Shown here: piece by piece, positions 41,970-51,792 of the stretch
How the letters are laid out: the number at the start of each line of letters is the position of its first letter
Position numbering within the stretch: position 1 is the stretch's first letter
Assembly: GCF_900113225.1 (NCBI RefSeq)
Contig: NZ_FOZE01000002.1
Location: forward strand, 1,488,001 to 1,552,000
Reading direction: 5' to 3'
From: Mitsuaria sp. PDC51
GTDB taxonomy: Bacteria > Pseudomonadota > Gammaproteobacteria > Burkholderiales > Burkholderiaceae_C
DNA: 64,000 nucleotides
Program-made: the position numbers and the translations under genes
The notes under the pieces: model-generated
Database searches by the model: none
Seen by the model: only the letters and a program-made list of their open reading frames with translations
Told to the model about the DNA's origin: nothing

Positions 41970-44240
41970 ATGCGTCTTTTCCGACTCGCCATCGCGCCAG
42001 CACTCGCAGCGATCACCCTTGCGGCCCTCACGAGCGCGTCGCTCGCCGCGCCACCCTCGGATCGCGCCGCCACCGATGAAGTCCAGGTCCGGTTGATCAG
42101 CGACAGCACCCAGGTCGCGCCCGGCCAGACCCTGCTGCTGGCGCTCGAGCAGAAGATCGCACCCCACTGGCACACCTACTGGAAAAACCCCGGCGACTCC
42201 GGCCAGCCCACCAGCATCGAATGGAAGCTGCCCCAAGGCGCCACCGCCAGCGACATCCTCTGGCCCGCCCCCAAGCGTTTCGATGTCGGCCCCATCACCA
42301 ATTACGGCTACGAGGACCGGGTCGTCCTCCTGACTGAAATCCGCCTGCCGCAAGGCCTGACCCCCGGCTCCACCGCGACGATCGGCGCCGAAGCCACCTG
42401 GCTGGTCTGCCGCGAGGAATGCATCCCGCAACAGGCGACGCTGTCGCTCTCCCTGCCGGTGGGGCCCACGGCCAAGCCTTCGCTCGAGCACAGCGCGCTT
42501 GCCGTGGCTCGAGCCGCGCTGCCCGGTCCGGCGCCCTTTGCCGCCGTCGCGCGGCTCGAAGGCCGGGACCTGATCGTGAGCTGGCCGTTCACAGGTGCCG
42601 GCGGCGCCTCAGCCAGAGAGGCCCATCAGGCGCTGTTCCTGCCGGAGGCCTGGGGACGCATCCAGCATGCGGCGAAGCCCCAACTGGATCGCGATGGCCA
42701 GCAGTGGCGGCTGCGCATGCCGGTTGGCGATGAGCCGCCTTCAGCCGGCAAGCCGCTGGACGGCCTGCTGCTGATCGACGGCCAGGCCTGGGCGGTCAGA
42801 CTGCCCGTCAGCGGGAGCCTGGACACGGGTGGCGGGACCTTGTCGTCCAACACGGCCAATGCGACGAACGCGACGAACGCCGGGAACGTCGCCAATGCGA
42901 CCAATCCCGCGACTTCGCCCGCCGCGACAACGACGAAGACCCCAGGCGCCACCGCAACCGCCACCGCCGGTGCCGGTGCCGTTGAGGCCGCTGGTCTCGG
43001 CCTGTGGGCCGCGATGGGCTTGGCGCTGATCGGCGGCCTGATCCTCAACCTGATGCCCTGCGTGTTTCCGGTGCTGGCCATCAAGGCGTTGGGCTTTCTG
43101 CACGGCAGCGCATCCACGCATCGCCGTCAGGGGCTGGCCTATACCGCCGGTGTGCTGGCCGCATTCGCCGCGCTCGGCGCGGTGCTGCTGGCCCTGCGCG
43201 GCGCCGGCACGGGCGTGGGATGGGGCTTCCAGTTCCAGTCGCCGCTGTTCGTGCTGCTGCTCGCCTGGCTGATGTTCGTGCTCGGCCTGTCGTTGGCCGG
43301 GCTGCTGTCGATCGGCGCTGGTTTCGCCGGTGTCGGACAGGGCCTCGCGGAGAAGCCGGGTCTCAGCGGCAGCTTCTTCACCGGCGTGCTGGCGACCGTC
43401 GTGGCGACGCCATGCACCGCGCCCTTCATGGGCGCTGCCATGGCCTACGCGCTGGCGCAGCCGGCCGTGGAGCTGATGGCGGTGTTCCTCGCGTTAGGTC
43501 TGGGGCTCGCGCTGCCCTACCTCGCGCTGGCCTGGTGGCCGGCGTTGCAGCGCCGCATGCCTCGGCCCGGGCCCTGGATGGACCTGCTCAAGCAGGCGCT
43601 CGCCTTCCCGATGTTTGCCGCGGCGATCTGGCTGGTGTGGGTGATCGCGCAGCAGGCCGGACCGATGGGCGTGCTGGTGGCGCTGGCCGGCATGGGTCTG
43701 CTGGCGCTGGCCGCGTGGATCCGCACAGTGAGTCGTCACGCGACGCCGCGTTGGCGGTGGACGGGCGCGGGCGCCGCCTTGGCTGCCGTCGTCGCCGCGG
43801 CGGCGCTGGTGCCGACGCTAGGCACGGTGGTCGGCGAGGACGTCGCACGCGCCGGCGGCTCGGGCAGCACGAGCGGTCCGTCGGCGAGCGCCGATCACGA
43901 GCCGTATTCGCCGGAGCGCCTGGCCCAGCTGCGCGCGCAGGGCAAGCCGGTGTTCGTGAACCTGACCGCGTCGTGGTGCATCACCTGCCTGGTCAACGAG
44001 CGCGTGGCCCTGTCCACCGACGAGGTGCGCGAGGCCTTCGTGCGCGAAGGCGTGACCTACCTGAAGGGCGACTGGACGCGCCAGGACCCGCGCATCACCG
44101 AGCTGCTGAAGCAGCACGATCGCAGCGGCGTGCCGCTCTACCTGTTCTATCCGGCCGGCACCGGCAACGACGCCCAGGTGCTGCCGCAACTGCTCACGCC
44201 GGGCATCGTTACCACCGCGCTGCGTGGCGGTGCCGCCTGA
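41970..44240 (+). CDS. DsbD/ScsB-like protein-disulfide reductase
   Basis: The 756-aa inner-membrane protein has a signal peptide (1-24), an N-terminal periplasmic domain of the DsbC-like/ScsB type (HWHTYWKNPGDSGQPTSIEW), a spacer rich in Asn-Ala-Thr repeats (about 290-330), eight or so membrane helices carrying the paired cysteines NLMPCVFPV (near 361) and VATPCTAPF (near 481), and a C-terminal thioredoxin domain with SWCITC (Cys 670 and 673). It moves electrons from cytosolic thioredoxin to periplasmic disulfide partners, often tied to copper resistance. The redoxin gene 70 bp downstream is its likely partner. Confidence 0.92.
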   Translation: MRLFRLAIAPALAAITLAALTSASLAAPPSDRAATDEVQVRLISDSTQVAPGQTLLLALEQKIAPHWHTYWKNPGDSGQPTSIEWKLPQGATASDILWPAPKRFDVGPITNYGYEDRVVLLTEIRLPQGLTPGSTATIGAEATWLVCREECIPQQATLSLSLPVGPTAKPSLEHSALAVARAALPGPAPFAAVARLEGRDLIVSWPFTGAGGASAREAHQALFLPEAWGRIQHAAKPQLDRDGQQWRLRMPVGDEPPSAGKPLDGLLLIDGQAWAVRLPVSGSLDTGGGTLSSNTANATNATNAGNVANATNPATSPAATTTKTPGATATATAGAGAVEAAGLGLWAAMGLALIGGLILNLMPCVFPVLAIKALGFLHGSASTHRRQGLAYTAGVLAAFAALGAVLLALRGAGTGVGWGFQFQSPLFVLLLAWLMFVLGLSLAGLLSIGAGFAGVGQGLAEKPGLSGSFFTGVLATVVATPCTAPFMGAAMAYALAQPAVELMAVFLALGLGLALPYLALAWWPALQRRMPRPGPWMDLLKQALAFPMFAAAIWLVWVIAQQAGPMGVLVALAGMGLLALAAWIRTVSRHATPRWRWTGAGAALAAVVAAAALVPTLGTVVGEDVARAGGSGSTSGPSASADHEPYSPERLAQLRAQGKPVFVNLTASWCITCLVNERVALSTDEVREAFVREGVTYLKGDWTRQDPRITELLKQHDRSGVPLYLFYPAGTGNDAQVLPQLLTPGIVTTALRGGAA

Positions 44241-44310
44241 GCGAGCTTCCCGATCGATCCCCCGGATCCGATCAACCCTCGGCTTCGATTTCATCCCTGG
44301 AGACTGCAAC

Positions 44311-44973
44311 ATGACCCGCTCGATGACCTCCAAGACCCCTTTCCTGCGTGGCCTGCTGTCGCGCCGCACCGTGCTGGCCGGCGCCGCGACGACGGTGCTG
44401 CTGGCCACCGGCGGCCTGGCCCGAGCCCAGGCGCAGCTGGACCAGCCCGCGCCCGCGTTCACCGCGACGACGGCCGAAGGCAAGACCGTCTCGCTCGACA
44501 GCTACAAGGGCAAGACCGTCGTGCTGGAGTGGACCAACCACGATTGCCCCTTCGTGAAGAAGCACTACGGCAGCGGCAACATTCCCGCGCTGCAGAAGGA
44601 GGCGACGGCGCAAGGCGTCGTGTGGCTGCAGGTGATCTCGTCGGCGCCGGGCCAGCAGGGCCATGTGGACGGGCCGACCGCGCTCAAGCTGAACAAGGAC
44701 CGCGGCGCCGCGCCGACGCAGGTGCTGCTGGACCCGAGCGGCCAGATCGGCAAGAGCTACGGCGCGCAGACCTCGCCCCACCTGTTCATCGTCAATCCGC
44801 AGGGCGTGCTGGTCTACAAGGGCGGCATCGACAGCATCGCCACCGCCAAGGTCGACGACATCCCCAAGGCGGATCCCTACGTGAAGACCGCGCTGGGCGA
44901 ACTGGCCGCCGGCAAGAAGATCACGCACGCCAGCACCAAGCCCTACGGCTGCTCGATCAAGTACGGCAGCTGA
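44311..44973 (+). CDS. Secreted thioredoxin-like (redoxin/AhpC-TSA fold) protein
   Basis: The 220-aa protein has a Tat-like or Sec signal (SRRTVLAGAATTVLLATGG) cleaved near ARAQA, then a redoxin domain with PAPAFTATTAEGKTVSLDSY and the active-site segment TNHDCPFVKKHYGSGN near residue 80. Only one Cys is in the active-site motif; a second is near the C-terminus (YGCSIKYG), a pattern shared by a family of periplasmic thioredoxin-like proteins of unknown partner. Being 70 bp after the DsbD/ScsB-like gene suggests it receives electrons from it. CCTGGAGAC precedes the ATG. Confidence 0.88.
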   Translation: MTRSMTSKTPFLRGLLSRRTVLAGAATTVLLATGGLARAQAQLDQPAPAFTATTAEGKTVSLDSYKGKTVVLEWTNHDCPFVKKHYGSGNIPALQKEATAQGVVWLQVISSAPGQQGHVDGPTALKLNKDRGAAPTQVLLDPSGQIGKSYGAQTSPHLFIVNPQGVLVYKGGIDSIATAKVDDIPKADPYVKTALGELAAGKKITHASTKPYGCSIKYGS

Positions 44974-45111
44974 CGCGGCGATCGGCGCGCCGCGCGCCGA
45001 TCTGTCGCTTTCTTCCGTTTCCGGCCGCATTCGTCGCGGTACTGGCGCCGACGCGACGCGGTGCCGGGCCGGTCTCCCGTTACAGTCCGTCGACAACCGA
45101 GAGCGGACGGG

Positions 45112-48100
45112 ATGACGGACAGACGAGCGTGGGAGGCGGCCGATCCAGAGGCCTGGCAGGCGGAGCGGACGATCCATCAGGGTCAGCGGAGCGAGGTCCT
45201 CCAGGTCGGCGACGGCCGGGGCGGGCGGGCGCTGCTCAAGCGCCTGCGCGACGCCCGGCCGGACGCGGCCGCCATCGCCCGGCTGCGCCGCGAATATGAA
45301 CTGGCCCAGCGCCTGGATCCCGCCTTCGTGCTGCGACCGCGCGCGCTGGTCGAGCATGACCAGCGTCCCGCGCTGTTGCTGCCCGAGCTGGAAGGCGAGA
45401 CGCTGCGGCAGCGCCTGCGGCGCGGCACGCTGGACAACGACGCGCTGATCCGGATCGCGCTGGATCTGGTGGAGGCGCTGCAGCACCTGCATGGCCAGGG
45501 TCTGATCCATCGCAACCTCGGGCCCGGCCAGGTGCTGCTGCTGCCTGGCGCGGGCCGCGAGGCCGGCCGGACGCTGATCGCGGACCTCGGCCTGGCCGCC
45601 GAGATCGAGCGCGAACGGCCGCTGGTCCAGCGCGCCGAGCTGATCGAAGCCTCGCTGGCGACGTTGGCGCCCGAGCTGACCGGCCGGATGAGCCGCGATG
45701 TCGACTACCGCGCGGACTTCTACAGCCTCGGCGCCACGCTGCTGGAGGCGCTAACCGGCGCGCCGCCCTTCAGCGTCGACGATCCGGCGCGGGCGGTGCA
45801 TGCGCACCTGGCGCTCGCCGCGCCGATGGCGACCAGCCGCAATCACCAGGTCTTCGCGCCGCTGGCGCAGGTCGTCGCCCACTGCCTGCACAAGGAGCCC
45901 GAAAGCCGCTACCAGAGCCATCAGGCCCTGCGCCAGGATTTGCAGCTTTGCCAGGCGGCGCTGGCACAGGGCCGCGACCTGCCCGGCTTCGAACCCGGCC
46001 ATGGCGATGCCGCCGTGCGCTTCCAGCCCAGTGGCCGGCTCTACGGTCGCGAGTCGGCGCAGGCGCAGCTCGGGCAGGCCTTCGACGAAGCCGCGTCGGG
46101 CCTGGCCGGCGGGCCGGGGCTGGTGGCCGTGGCAGGCTTCTCCGGCATCGGCAAGACCGCGCTGGTGCTGGCCGCGCAGCGCAGCCTGCTGGCCCAGCGC
46201 GGCCACTTCGCCGCCGCCAAGTTCAACCAGTACGGCCAGGACCGGCCCTACGGTCCGCTGCTGCACCTGCTGCAGCAGCGCGCGGCGCAGGTGCTGTCGC
46301 TGCCCGATGAACATCAATCGAGCTGGCGCGATCGCCTGCGGGAGCGCCTGGGCGCGAATGCCGCGCTGCTCGCGCAGGCGCTGCCGGAGATGGCGCCGCT
46401 GCTGACGCCGGACGCGCCGCTGGTGCCGGTGGGCCCGGCGGAGGCGGAGAACCGCTTCCTGCGCAGCATCAGCCAGGGTTTCGCGGCGCTCGCGCGCGAG
46501 GGCGAGCCGCAGACGCTGTTCCTCGATGACTGGCAATGGGCCGACCGCGCGTCGCGCCGGCTGCTGCGCGAATGCCTGAACGACGCGACGCTGCGCCACA
46601 CCCTGTTCGTCATCGCCTACCGGGACAACGAGACTCCGCCCGGCCATCCGATCGCGCAGGAACTGACGGAACTGCGCCAGCAGCTCGGCGAGCGCTTCAC
46701 GCCCTTGCGCGTCGGACCGCTGGGCCTGGACGACACGCGGCGCCTGCTCGCGGACAGCCTGCGTCGCGATCCCGAGGTCGAGGATGCCGGCCTGGATGAA
46801 CTCGCGCGCCTGTGCCAGACCCGCACCGCCGGCAATCCGTTCTTCCTGCGCCGCCTGCTCGAGGACCTGGTGCGCCGCGGCCTGATCCACTACGACGCCG
46901 CGACGCAGCGCTGGGACCATGCGCTCGAACGCATCGCGGCGACGCGCACGGCGGACAACGTCGTCGCGCTGATGCTGCAGCAGCTCGAGCGCCTGCCCGA
47001 TGCGACGCGCCAGGCGCTGAGCGTGGCGGCGCTGCTGGGCGCGAACTTCGGCCTCGACGGCCTGGCCACCGCGCTGGACGTGCCCGCCGACGCCCTGGCC
47101 ACCGACCTGCTGCCGGCGCTGCAGGCGCAGCTGCTGGTGCCGGCGAGCGCGCTGTACCGCTACGCCCCGCAGCTGCAGGGACAGGCCAGCGAGGGCGTGC
47201 GCTACGCCTTCGCCCATGACCGCGTGCAGGAGGCGGCGCTGCAGCGCATCGCGGCCGACCAGCGGCCGGCGCTGCAACTGCGCATCGGCCGGCTGCTGCG
47301 TGACAGCCACCTCGCCGCCCATTCCGAGCTGCCGCTGCCCTACACGGTCCTGCATCACCTGAACGCGTCGCGGCTGCTGCTGTGCGAGCCGGCGCACGAA
47401 GCGGAGCGCGAGGCGCTGGCCGCGTTCAACGCGCAGGCCTCGTTCCAGGCGATGGACGCCGCGGCCTTCGAGCCCGCCGCCGACTACGCGGAGCTCGCGC
47501 TCGAGCTGGCGCCCCTGGCGCCGCAGCGGGCCGCGTGGCTGCATCACGCGGCGCGTATGGCCTACCTCGCGGGCCGGCCGTCGCGGATGGATGCGCTGCT
47601 CGAATCGGCGCTCGCCGATGCCGCGGACAACGCGCAGCGCGCGCGGCTGCTGGAAGTCCGCATGGAGGCCTTCTACGCGCAGGGGCGGCTGGCCGAGACC
47701 GTCGACCTGGGACTGGAGCTGTTCCTGCTGCTGGGCGCGGAGCTGCCGCGCGCCGCGGGGCCCGACCCGATGGCGCAGGTCATGGAATTGCTGGCCGGAT
47801 TGCAGCGCGAGATCGCCGCGATCGGGCTGGACACGCTGGCCGCGCGCGCACCGATGCGCGACGAGCAGCGGCTGCTGCTGATCTCGATCGCCGCCAAGAT
47901 GACCGCCGCCGCCTACATCGTGCGGCCCGCGCTGCTGCCCTTGCTGACGCTGTTCCAGGTCCGCCTGATGGTGGACCACGGCCATGTGCCGCAGGCGCTG
48001 TCGGCGTATTCGGTGCTCGGGCTGATGTGCGCGGAGTTCCTAGGCGACTACCGCTTCGCGCATGACCTGGGCCGCATGTCGACCGAGCTGGTGAGCCGGC

Positions 48101-50538
48101 ACGGCTGGATGCAGGTCTACGCGCATGCGGGCTTCTCCTTTCATGCCTTCCTCAGCCACTGGGTGCAGGGCCTGCGCGTGAGCATGGACGGCCTGATGCA
48201 GACGCATCGCAATGGGCTGGAATTCGGCAACCTGCGCCATGCGGGCCTGGGCCTGTACGTGCACGACGCGCATGCCTTCCTGGCCGGCATGCCGCTGCCG
48301 GCGCTGGAGGAGCAGCTGGTGACGCACGGCCGGCGCCTGCGCGCGATGCGCCAGCCGGTCGCGGCGGACTACGAGGACGCGCTGCTCGCCCTGGTGCGGA
48401 CGCTGCAGCAGCCGCGGCTGCCCGAGGACGGCTTCGACGGCCTGGAGGCGTTCGCGCGCACCTATGGCGAGCGTCAGGACCAGACCGGGCTGATGTTCCT
48501 GCACGGCTGGCAGGCGGTGCTGCACTTCGTGGCGGACCGGCCGGAGCCCGCGCTGCGGCTGGCGCTCGAAGCGCGCGGCCTGTTCGCGGCCGGCCGCGGC
48601 ATGCATGCGCAATCGCTGCTGCTGTTCATCGCGGCCTGGGCGGCGCAGCGCGTCGCGCTGGCCGGCGGGGCGCGCGACCAGGCGCTCGAGGACGACGCGC
48701 TGCGGCGCCTGCAGCGCTGGCAGGACGCGGGACCGGGACACCTGGCCGATCGCGTCGCGCTGCTGCGGGCGCAGCAGGCGATGCTGGCCGGTGAACCGGA
48801 CGAGCAGATCGCCGCGGCCCTGGACCGGGCGCTGGCAGCGGCGGAGGGGCGGCAAGGCACGCCGCTCGATGTCGCGGCCGTGCTGCGCGCGCAGGTCGAC
48901 TGGTGGCGCGAGCGCGATCCAGCGCAGGCCGACCGGGCGCGTCAGCGCCTGCAGCTGGCGTGGAAGGACTGGGGCGTGATCGCGCTCGCCGGCGAGGCGC
49001 TGGTGCTCGCGCCCTTGTCCGATGCGCCGGGCAGGTCGGCCGGTGCCACCACCGAGGGCACGGAGATCCGCGCCGATGCCGCCGACCTCAGCACGCTGAC
49101 CAAGGCGGTGCAGGCCATCAGCAGCCAGCCGGACCTGCCGCGCCTGCTGCGCCGCCTGCTGGAGGTCGTCGCCGAGAACGCCGGCGCGCAGCGCGCGGCG
49201 ATCGTGCTGGCCAGCGGCACGGCGGGCGCGTCGCGCTGGGTGCTGCAGGCCGAGGCGACCCTGGGCGAGCAGCCCCGGCTGCACCTGTTGGAACAGTTGC
49301 CGCTGGAACGCGCCGGCGCGCAACTGCCGCTGGCGCTCATGGCTCGGGTGCTTGGCGACGGGCGACGCGAGCTGATCGTCGACGCGCGGGGCCTGGCGAC
49401 GATGGAGGACTACTTCCAGCGCCATGCGGCGCCGCCGCGCTCGGTGCTGGCGCTGCCGCTGCTCAAGCAGGGGCAGACGGTGGGCGCGCTCTACCTGGAG
49501 AACGCGGCCGCGGCCGGCGTGTTCACCGAGGCGCGGGTGAGTTTCCTGGAGCTGCTCTGCGCCAACGTGGTGAACGCGGTGGACAACGCGCGACTGGTGG
49601 CGGAGCTGCAGGAGCTCAACGCCAGCCTGGAGCGCCGCGTGACGCAGCGCACCCGCGAGCTCGCCGACAGCGAGGAGCGCCTGCGCGCCGTGCTGGACCA
49701 CGCGCCGATCCCGATGGTGGTGACGCGCGAGCGCGATGCGCTGATCGTCTATGCGAATGGCCCGTCGGCCGTCATCGCGGGACGCACGCTGGATGAGCTG
49801 GTCGGCAAGCCGGCGATCAGCTTCTACCGCGACCCGGGCGATCGCGAGCGCATGCAGCTCAAGTTCAAGGAGGAAGGCCGTCTGCAGGGCGAGGAGGTCT
49901 GCCTGCTGGCGGCCGACGGCGGCGAGCTGTGGATGCTGCTGTCGATGGTGCCGGTCGTGTACGACGGCGAGCCCTCGGTGCTCAGCACGCTGGTCGACTT
50001 CACCGACCGCAAGCGGCTGGAGCTCGAGCTGCAGCGGCTGGCGACCACCGATGCCCTGACCGGCGCGGCCAACCGGCGCTGCTTCCTGGACCACGCGGAG
50101 GCGGAGGTGGCGCGCAGCCGGCGCTACGGGCTGGAGATGGCGCTGGTGATGATGGACGTCGACCACTTCAAGCGCATCAACGACACGCTGGGCCACGCGC
50201 GCGGCGACGCGGCGCTGTGCCGCCTGGTGCAGCTGTGCGCGCAGGTCGTGCGCAAGCAGGACCTGCTGGGACGGCTCGGCGGTGAGGAGTTCGCGCTGCT
50301 GCTGCCGCAGACCTCGCTGGCGCATGCGATGCAGTTGGTCGAGCGGCTACGCCATCACATCGAGACCAGCGGCATGGCCTTGCAGCCGGGCCTGCCGCCG
50401 GCGTCGCTGACGGCGAGCTTCGGCGTGACGGCCCTGCGCCCCGAGGACCTGCGGGTGGACGAACTGCTCGGCCGCGCCGATCAGGCGCTGTACCGCGCCA
50501 AGGACGGCGGACGCAACCGCGTCGAGTACCAGGTCTGA
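45112..50538 (+). CDS. Giant signalling protein: kinase-like, AAA ATPase, GAF, PAS and GGDEF
   Basis: The 1,808-aa protein belongs to the Ser/Thr-kinase/predicted-ATPase/sensor hybrids. Order: kinase-like domain (about 20-290; Lys43, HRN at 133-135 where HRD is expected, DLG at 158-160), AAA-type STAND ATPase (Walker A GFSGIGKTAL at about 342-351, Walker B LFLDDWQWAD near 472), helical repeat region (about 650-1300), GAF (about 1325-1495), PAS (about 1525-1635) and GGDEF (about 1645-1808). The GGDEF domain has GGEEF (about 1723) and, five residues before it, RKQD, an intact inhibitory I-site, so it should make c-di-GMP. The catalytic Asp of the kinase is Asn, so phosphotransfer is doubtful. 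Most relatives end in a histidine kinase instead. Confidence 0.9.
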   Translation: MTDRRAWEAADPEAWQAERTIHQGQRSEVLQVGDGRGGRALLKRLRDARPDAAAIARLRREYELAQRLDPAFVLRPRALVEHDQRPALLLPELEGETLRQRLRRGTLDNDALIRIALDLVEALQHLHGQGLIHRNLGPGQVLLLPGAGREAGRTLIADLGLAAEIERERPLVQRAELIEASLATLAPELTGRMSRDVDYRADFYSLGATLLEALTGAPPFSVDDPARAVHAHLALAAPMATSRNHQVFAPLAQVVAHCLHKEPESRYQSHQALRQDLQLCQAALAQGRDLPGFEPGHGDAAVRFQPSGRLYGRESAQAQLGQAFDEAASGLAGGPGLVAVAGFSGIGKTALVLAAQRSLLAQRGHFAAAKFNQYGQDRPYGPLLHLLQQRAAQVLSLPDEHQSSWRDRLRERLGANAALLAQALPEMAPLLTPDAPLVPVGPAEAENRFLRSISQGFAALAREGEPQTLFLDDWQWADRASRRLLRECLNDATLRHTLFVIAYRDNETPPGHPIAQELTELRQQLGERFTPLRVGPLGLDDTRRLLADSLRRDPEVEDAGLDELARLCQTRTAGNPFFLRRLLEDLVRRGLIHYDAATQRWDHALERIAATRTADNVVALMLQQLERLPDATRQALSVAALLGANFGLDGLATALDVPADALATDLLPALQAQLLVPASALYRYAPQLQGQASEGVRYAFAHDRVQEAALQRIAADQRPALQLRIGRLLRDSHLAAHSELPLPYTVLHHLNASRLLLCEPAHEAEREALAAFNAQASFQAMDAAAFEPAADYAELALELAPLAPQRAAWLHHAARMAYLAGRPSRMDALLESALADAADNAQRARLLEVRMEAFYAQGRLAETVDLGLELFLLLGAELPRAAGPDPMAQVMELLAGLQREIAAIGLDTLAARAPMRDEQRLLLISIAAKMTAAAYIVRPALLPLLTLFQVRLMVDHGHVPQALSAYSVLGLMCAEFLGDYRFAHDLGRMSTELVSRHGWMQVYAHAGFSFHAFLSHWVQGLRVSMDGLMQTHRNGLEFGNLRHAGLGLYVHDAHAFLAGMPLPALEEQLVTHGRRLRAMRQPVAADYEDALLALVRTLQQPRLPEDGFDGLEAFARTYGERQDQTGLMFLHGWQAVLHFVADRPEPALRLALEARGLFAAGRGMHAQSLLLFIAAWAAQRVALAGGARDQALEDDALRRLQRWQDAGPGHLADRVALLRAQQAMLAGEPDEQIAAALDRALAAAEGRQGTPLDVAAVLRAQVDWWRERDPAQADRARQRLQLAWKDWGVIALAGEALVLAPLSDAPGRSAGATTEGTEIRADAADLSTLTKAVQAISSQPDLPRLLRRLLEVVAENAGAQRAAIVLASGTAGASRWVLQAEATLGEQPRLHLLEQLPLERAGAQLPLALMARVLGDGRRELIVDARGLATMEDYFQRHAAPPRSVLALPLLKQGQTVGALYLENAAAAGVFTEARVSFLELLCANVVNAVDNARLVAELQELNASLERRVTQRTRELADSEERLRAVLDHAPIPMVVTRERDALIVYANGPSAVIAGRTLDELVGKPAISFYRDPGDRERMQLKFKEEGRLQGEEVCLLAADGGELWMLLSMVPVVYDGEPSVLSTLVDFTDRKRLELELQRLATTDALTGAANRRCFLDHAEAEVARSRRYGLEMALVMMDVDHFKRINDTLGHARGDAALCRLVQLCAQVVRKQDLLGRLGGEEFALLLPQTSLAHAMQLVERLRHHIETSGMALQPGLPPASLTASFGVTALRPEDLRVDELLGRADQALYRAKDGGRNRVEYQV

Positions 50539-50583
50539 TGGGCGGCGGCGGTCCTGAGGTCGCTGCCGGCATCGGCACCGGCA

Positions 50584-51516
50584 TCAGGGATCGATGCGAG
50601 AGGGCTTGGCGCGTTCGCGATAGAACGCGTCGAAGCGGGCTGCGTAGTGGGCCTTCGTTTCCGGCGTGAGCCAATGCATCAGGCCCTTGCGCAGGCTGGC
50701 GGCGCCTTCGGGGCGGCCGTAGGCCTTGTCGATGCCCCGGATCGCGGCCAGGCCCCAAGGCGTGCGGGGACAGGCGATGCCGGCCATGACCAGCTCACTG
50801 GCGCCGTGGATGGGGACGCTGACGAGGTCCGCCGGATGTCCGGCCATGACCAGCGCCATGTCGAGTTCGACTGAATAGTCCGCGCGCCCGAGGCTGATCA
50901 TCTGCAGCAGGCGCGCGCCGAAGTCCTTGGGCGAGTACAGCGAGACGGCGCTGTCGGCCGGCCGTGCGGCGAGTGCCTCGTCGAGCACCGGCCCATAGCT
51001 GCGGCCGTCGATCAGCGCGCCCCGCATCGAGGTGTCGGCGAGCAGGCGTGGCAGCACCACTTCGCCGGCGCCGTTGCGCGGCAGCCGCTTGAGCAGCTCG
51101 CGTCGCACGATCAGTTGCGGCGGCGGCGTGAGTTGCGTGTTGATGAAGTAGGCGGCCCGCTCGCGCTCCGGCGTGCGGACCACGTTGGCGCGGCACACCT
51201 CGTCGCCGTTTTCGATCATCTGCCAGCTGCGCTTGGCGTTGGCGAAGACGATCTCGTGCCGGACGCCGGGCCAGCGCCTGTCGAGGTAGGTGATCACGTG
51301 GCCGGTGACGCCACTCGCGCTCGCCCCGGTCATCTGCGGCGCGTGGTCGGAGGCGAGCCAGGTGATCTTGGCGACCACTGGCGGCGCGACCGCCGCCACC
51401 GCCACGGCATCCCCCTGCGCGTGCGCGGACGCCCCGCCCAAGAGCGAGGCGGCCAACGGAAGCGACGCGACGAGACGGCCGCGGGTCGAGGCAAGGGGGT
51501 TCACGGCGGGCAGCAT
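50584..51516 (-). CDS. Periplasmic substrate-binding-like protein (SBP_bac_3/TIGR02285-like)
   Basis: The 310-aa protein has a signal peptide (about 1-34, ending GGASAHAQG) and a two-lobed binding-protein sequence: ITWLASDHAPQMTGASASGV near residue 51, then GVRHEIVFANAKRSWQMI and CRANVVRTPERERAAYFI, typical of the amino-acid-binding-like family often encoded beside GGDEF or sensor proteins. It is convergent with the giant cyclase gene, 45 bp apart. No ABC transporter is adjacent, so it may sense rather than transport. Start may alternatively be a GTG six codons inside. Confidence 0.78.
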   Translation of the reverse strand: MLPAVNPLASTRGRLVASLPLAASLLGGASAHAQGDAVAVAAVAPPVVAKITWLASDHAPQMTGASASGVTGHVITYLDRRWPGVRHEIVFANAKRSWQMIENGDEVCRANVVRTPERERAAYFINTQLTPPPQLIVRRELLKRLPRNGAGEVVLPRLLADTSMRGALIDGRSYGPVLDEALAARPADSAVSLYSPKDFGARLLQMISLGRADYSVELDMALVMAGHPADLVSVPIHGASELVMAGIACPRTPWGLAAIRGIDKAYGRPEGAASLRKGLMHWLTPETKAHYAARFDAFYRERAKPSRIDP

Positions 51517-51792
51517 ACGGGGATCACCCGCGACGCTCGTCCGCCATCCTTCACGCCGGAGCCGCGGAGCGGTAGTTGGTCACTCCCGGCGTGTCTTCGA
51601 GCGCGGAGCGTCGGGCCGGCCCTCCGGCCAATACGCCAACCAACTCGTCAATCAATCCGCCAAATAGCCCGCCATCGATGTCTGTCAAATTCAGCGGCCT
51701 GGGTCTGGCCCGGATGGTCTGAACCGAACTGGCAGCGGGCAACAACGAGACAAGGTCCAGGTCTGGGCGTCTGGGCGCAATGCTTCCTGAAC
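51517..51792. other. Gap between the binding-protein gene and the repeat protein
   Basis: About 276 bases without a convincing gene; open frames here are antisense extensions. It has lower GC than its surroundings, like the neighbouring repeat-protein gene, and shows imperfect inverted pieces near 51590-51665 but no clear terminator. Confidence 0.35.

Noticed and set aside
45751-50325. Very long antisense frames (744 and 761 codons) opposite the giant cyclase gene
   Set aside because: They mirror the codon bias of the plus-strand gene, read as Arg/Gln/His-rich nonsense and lack start signals.
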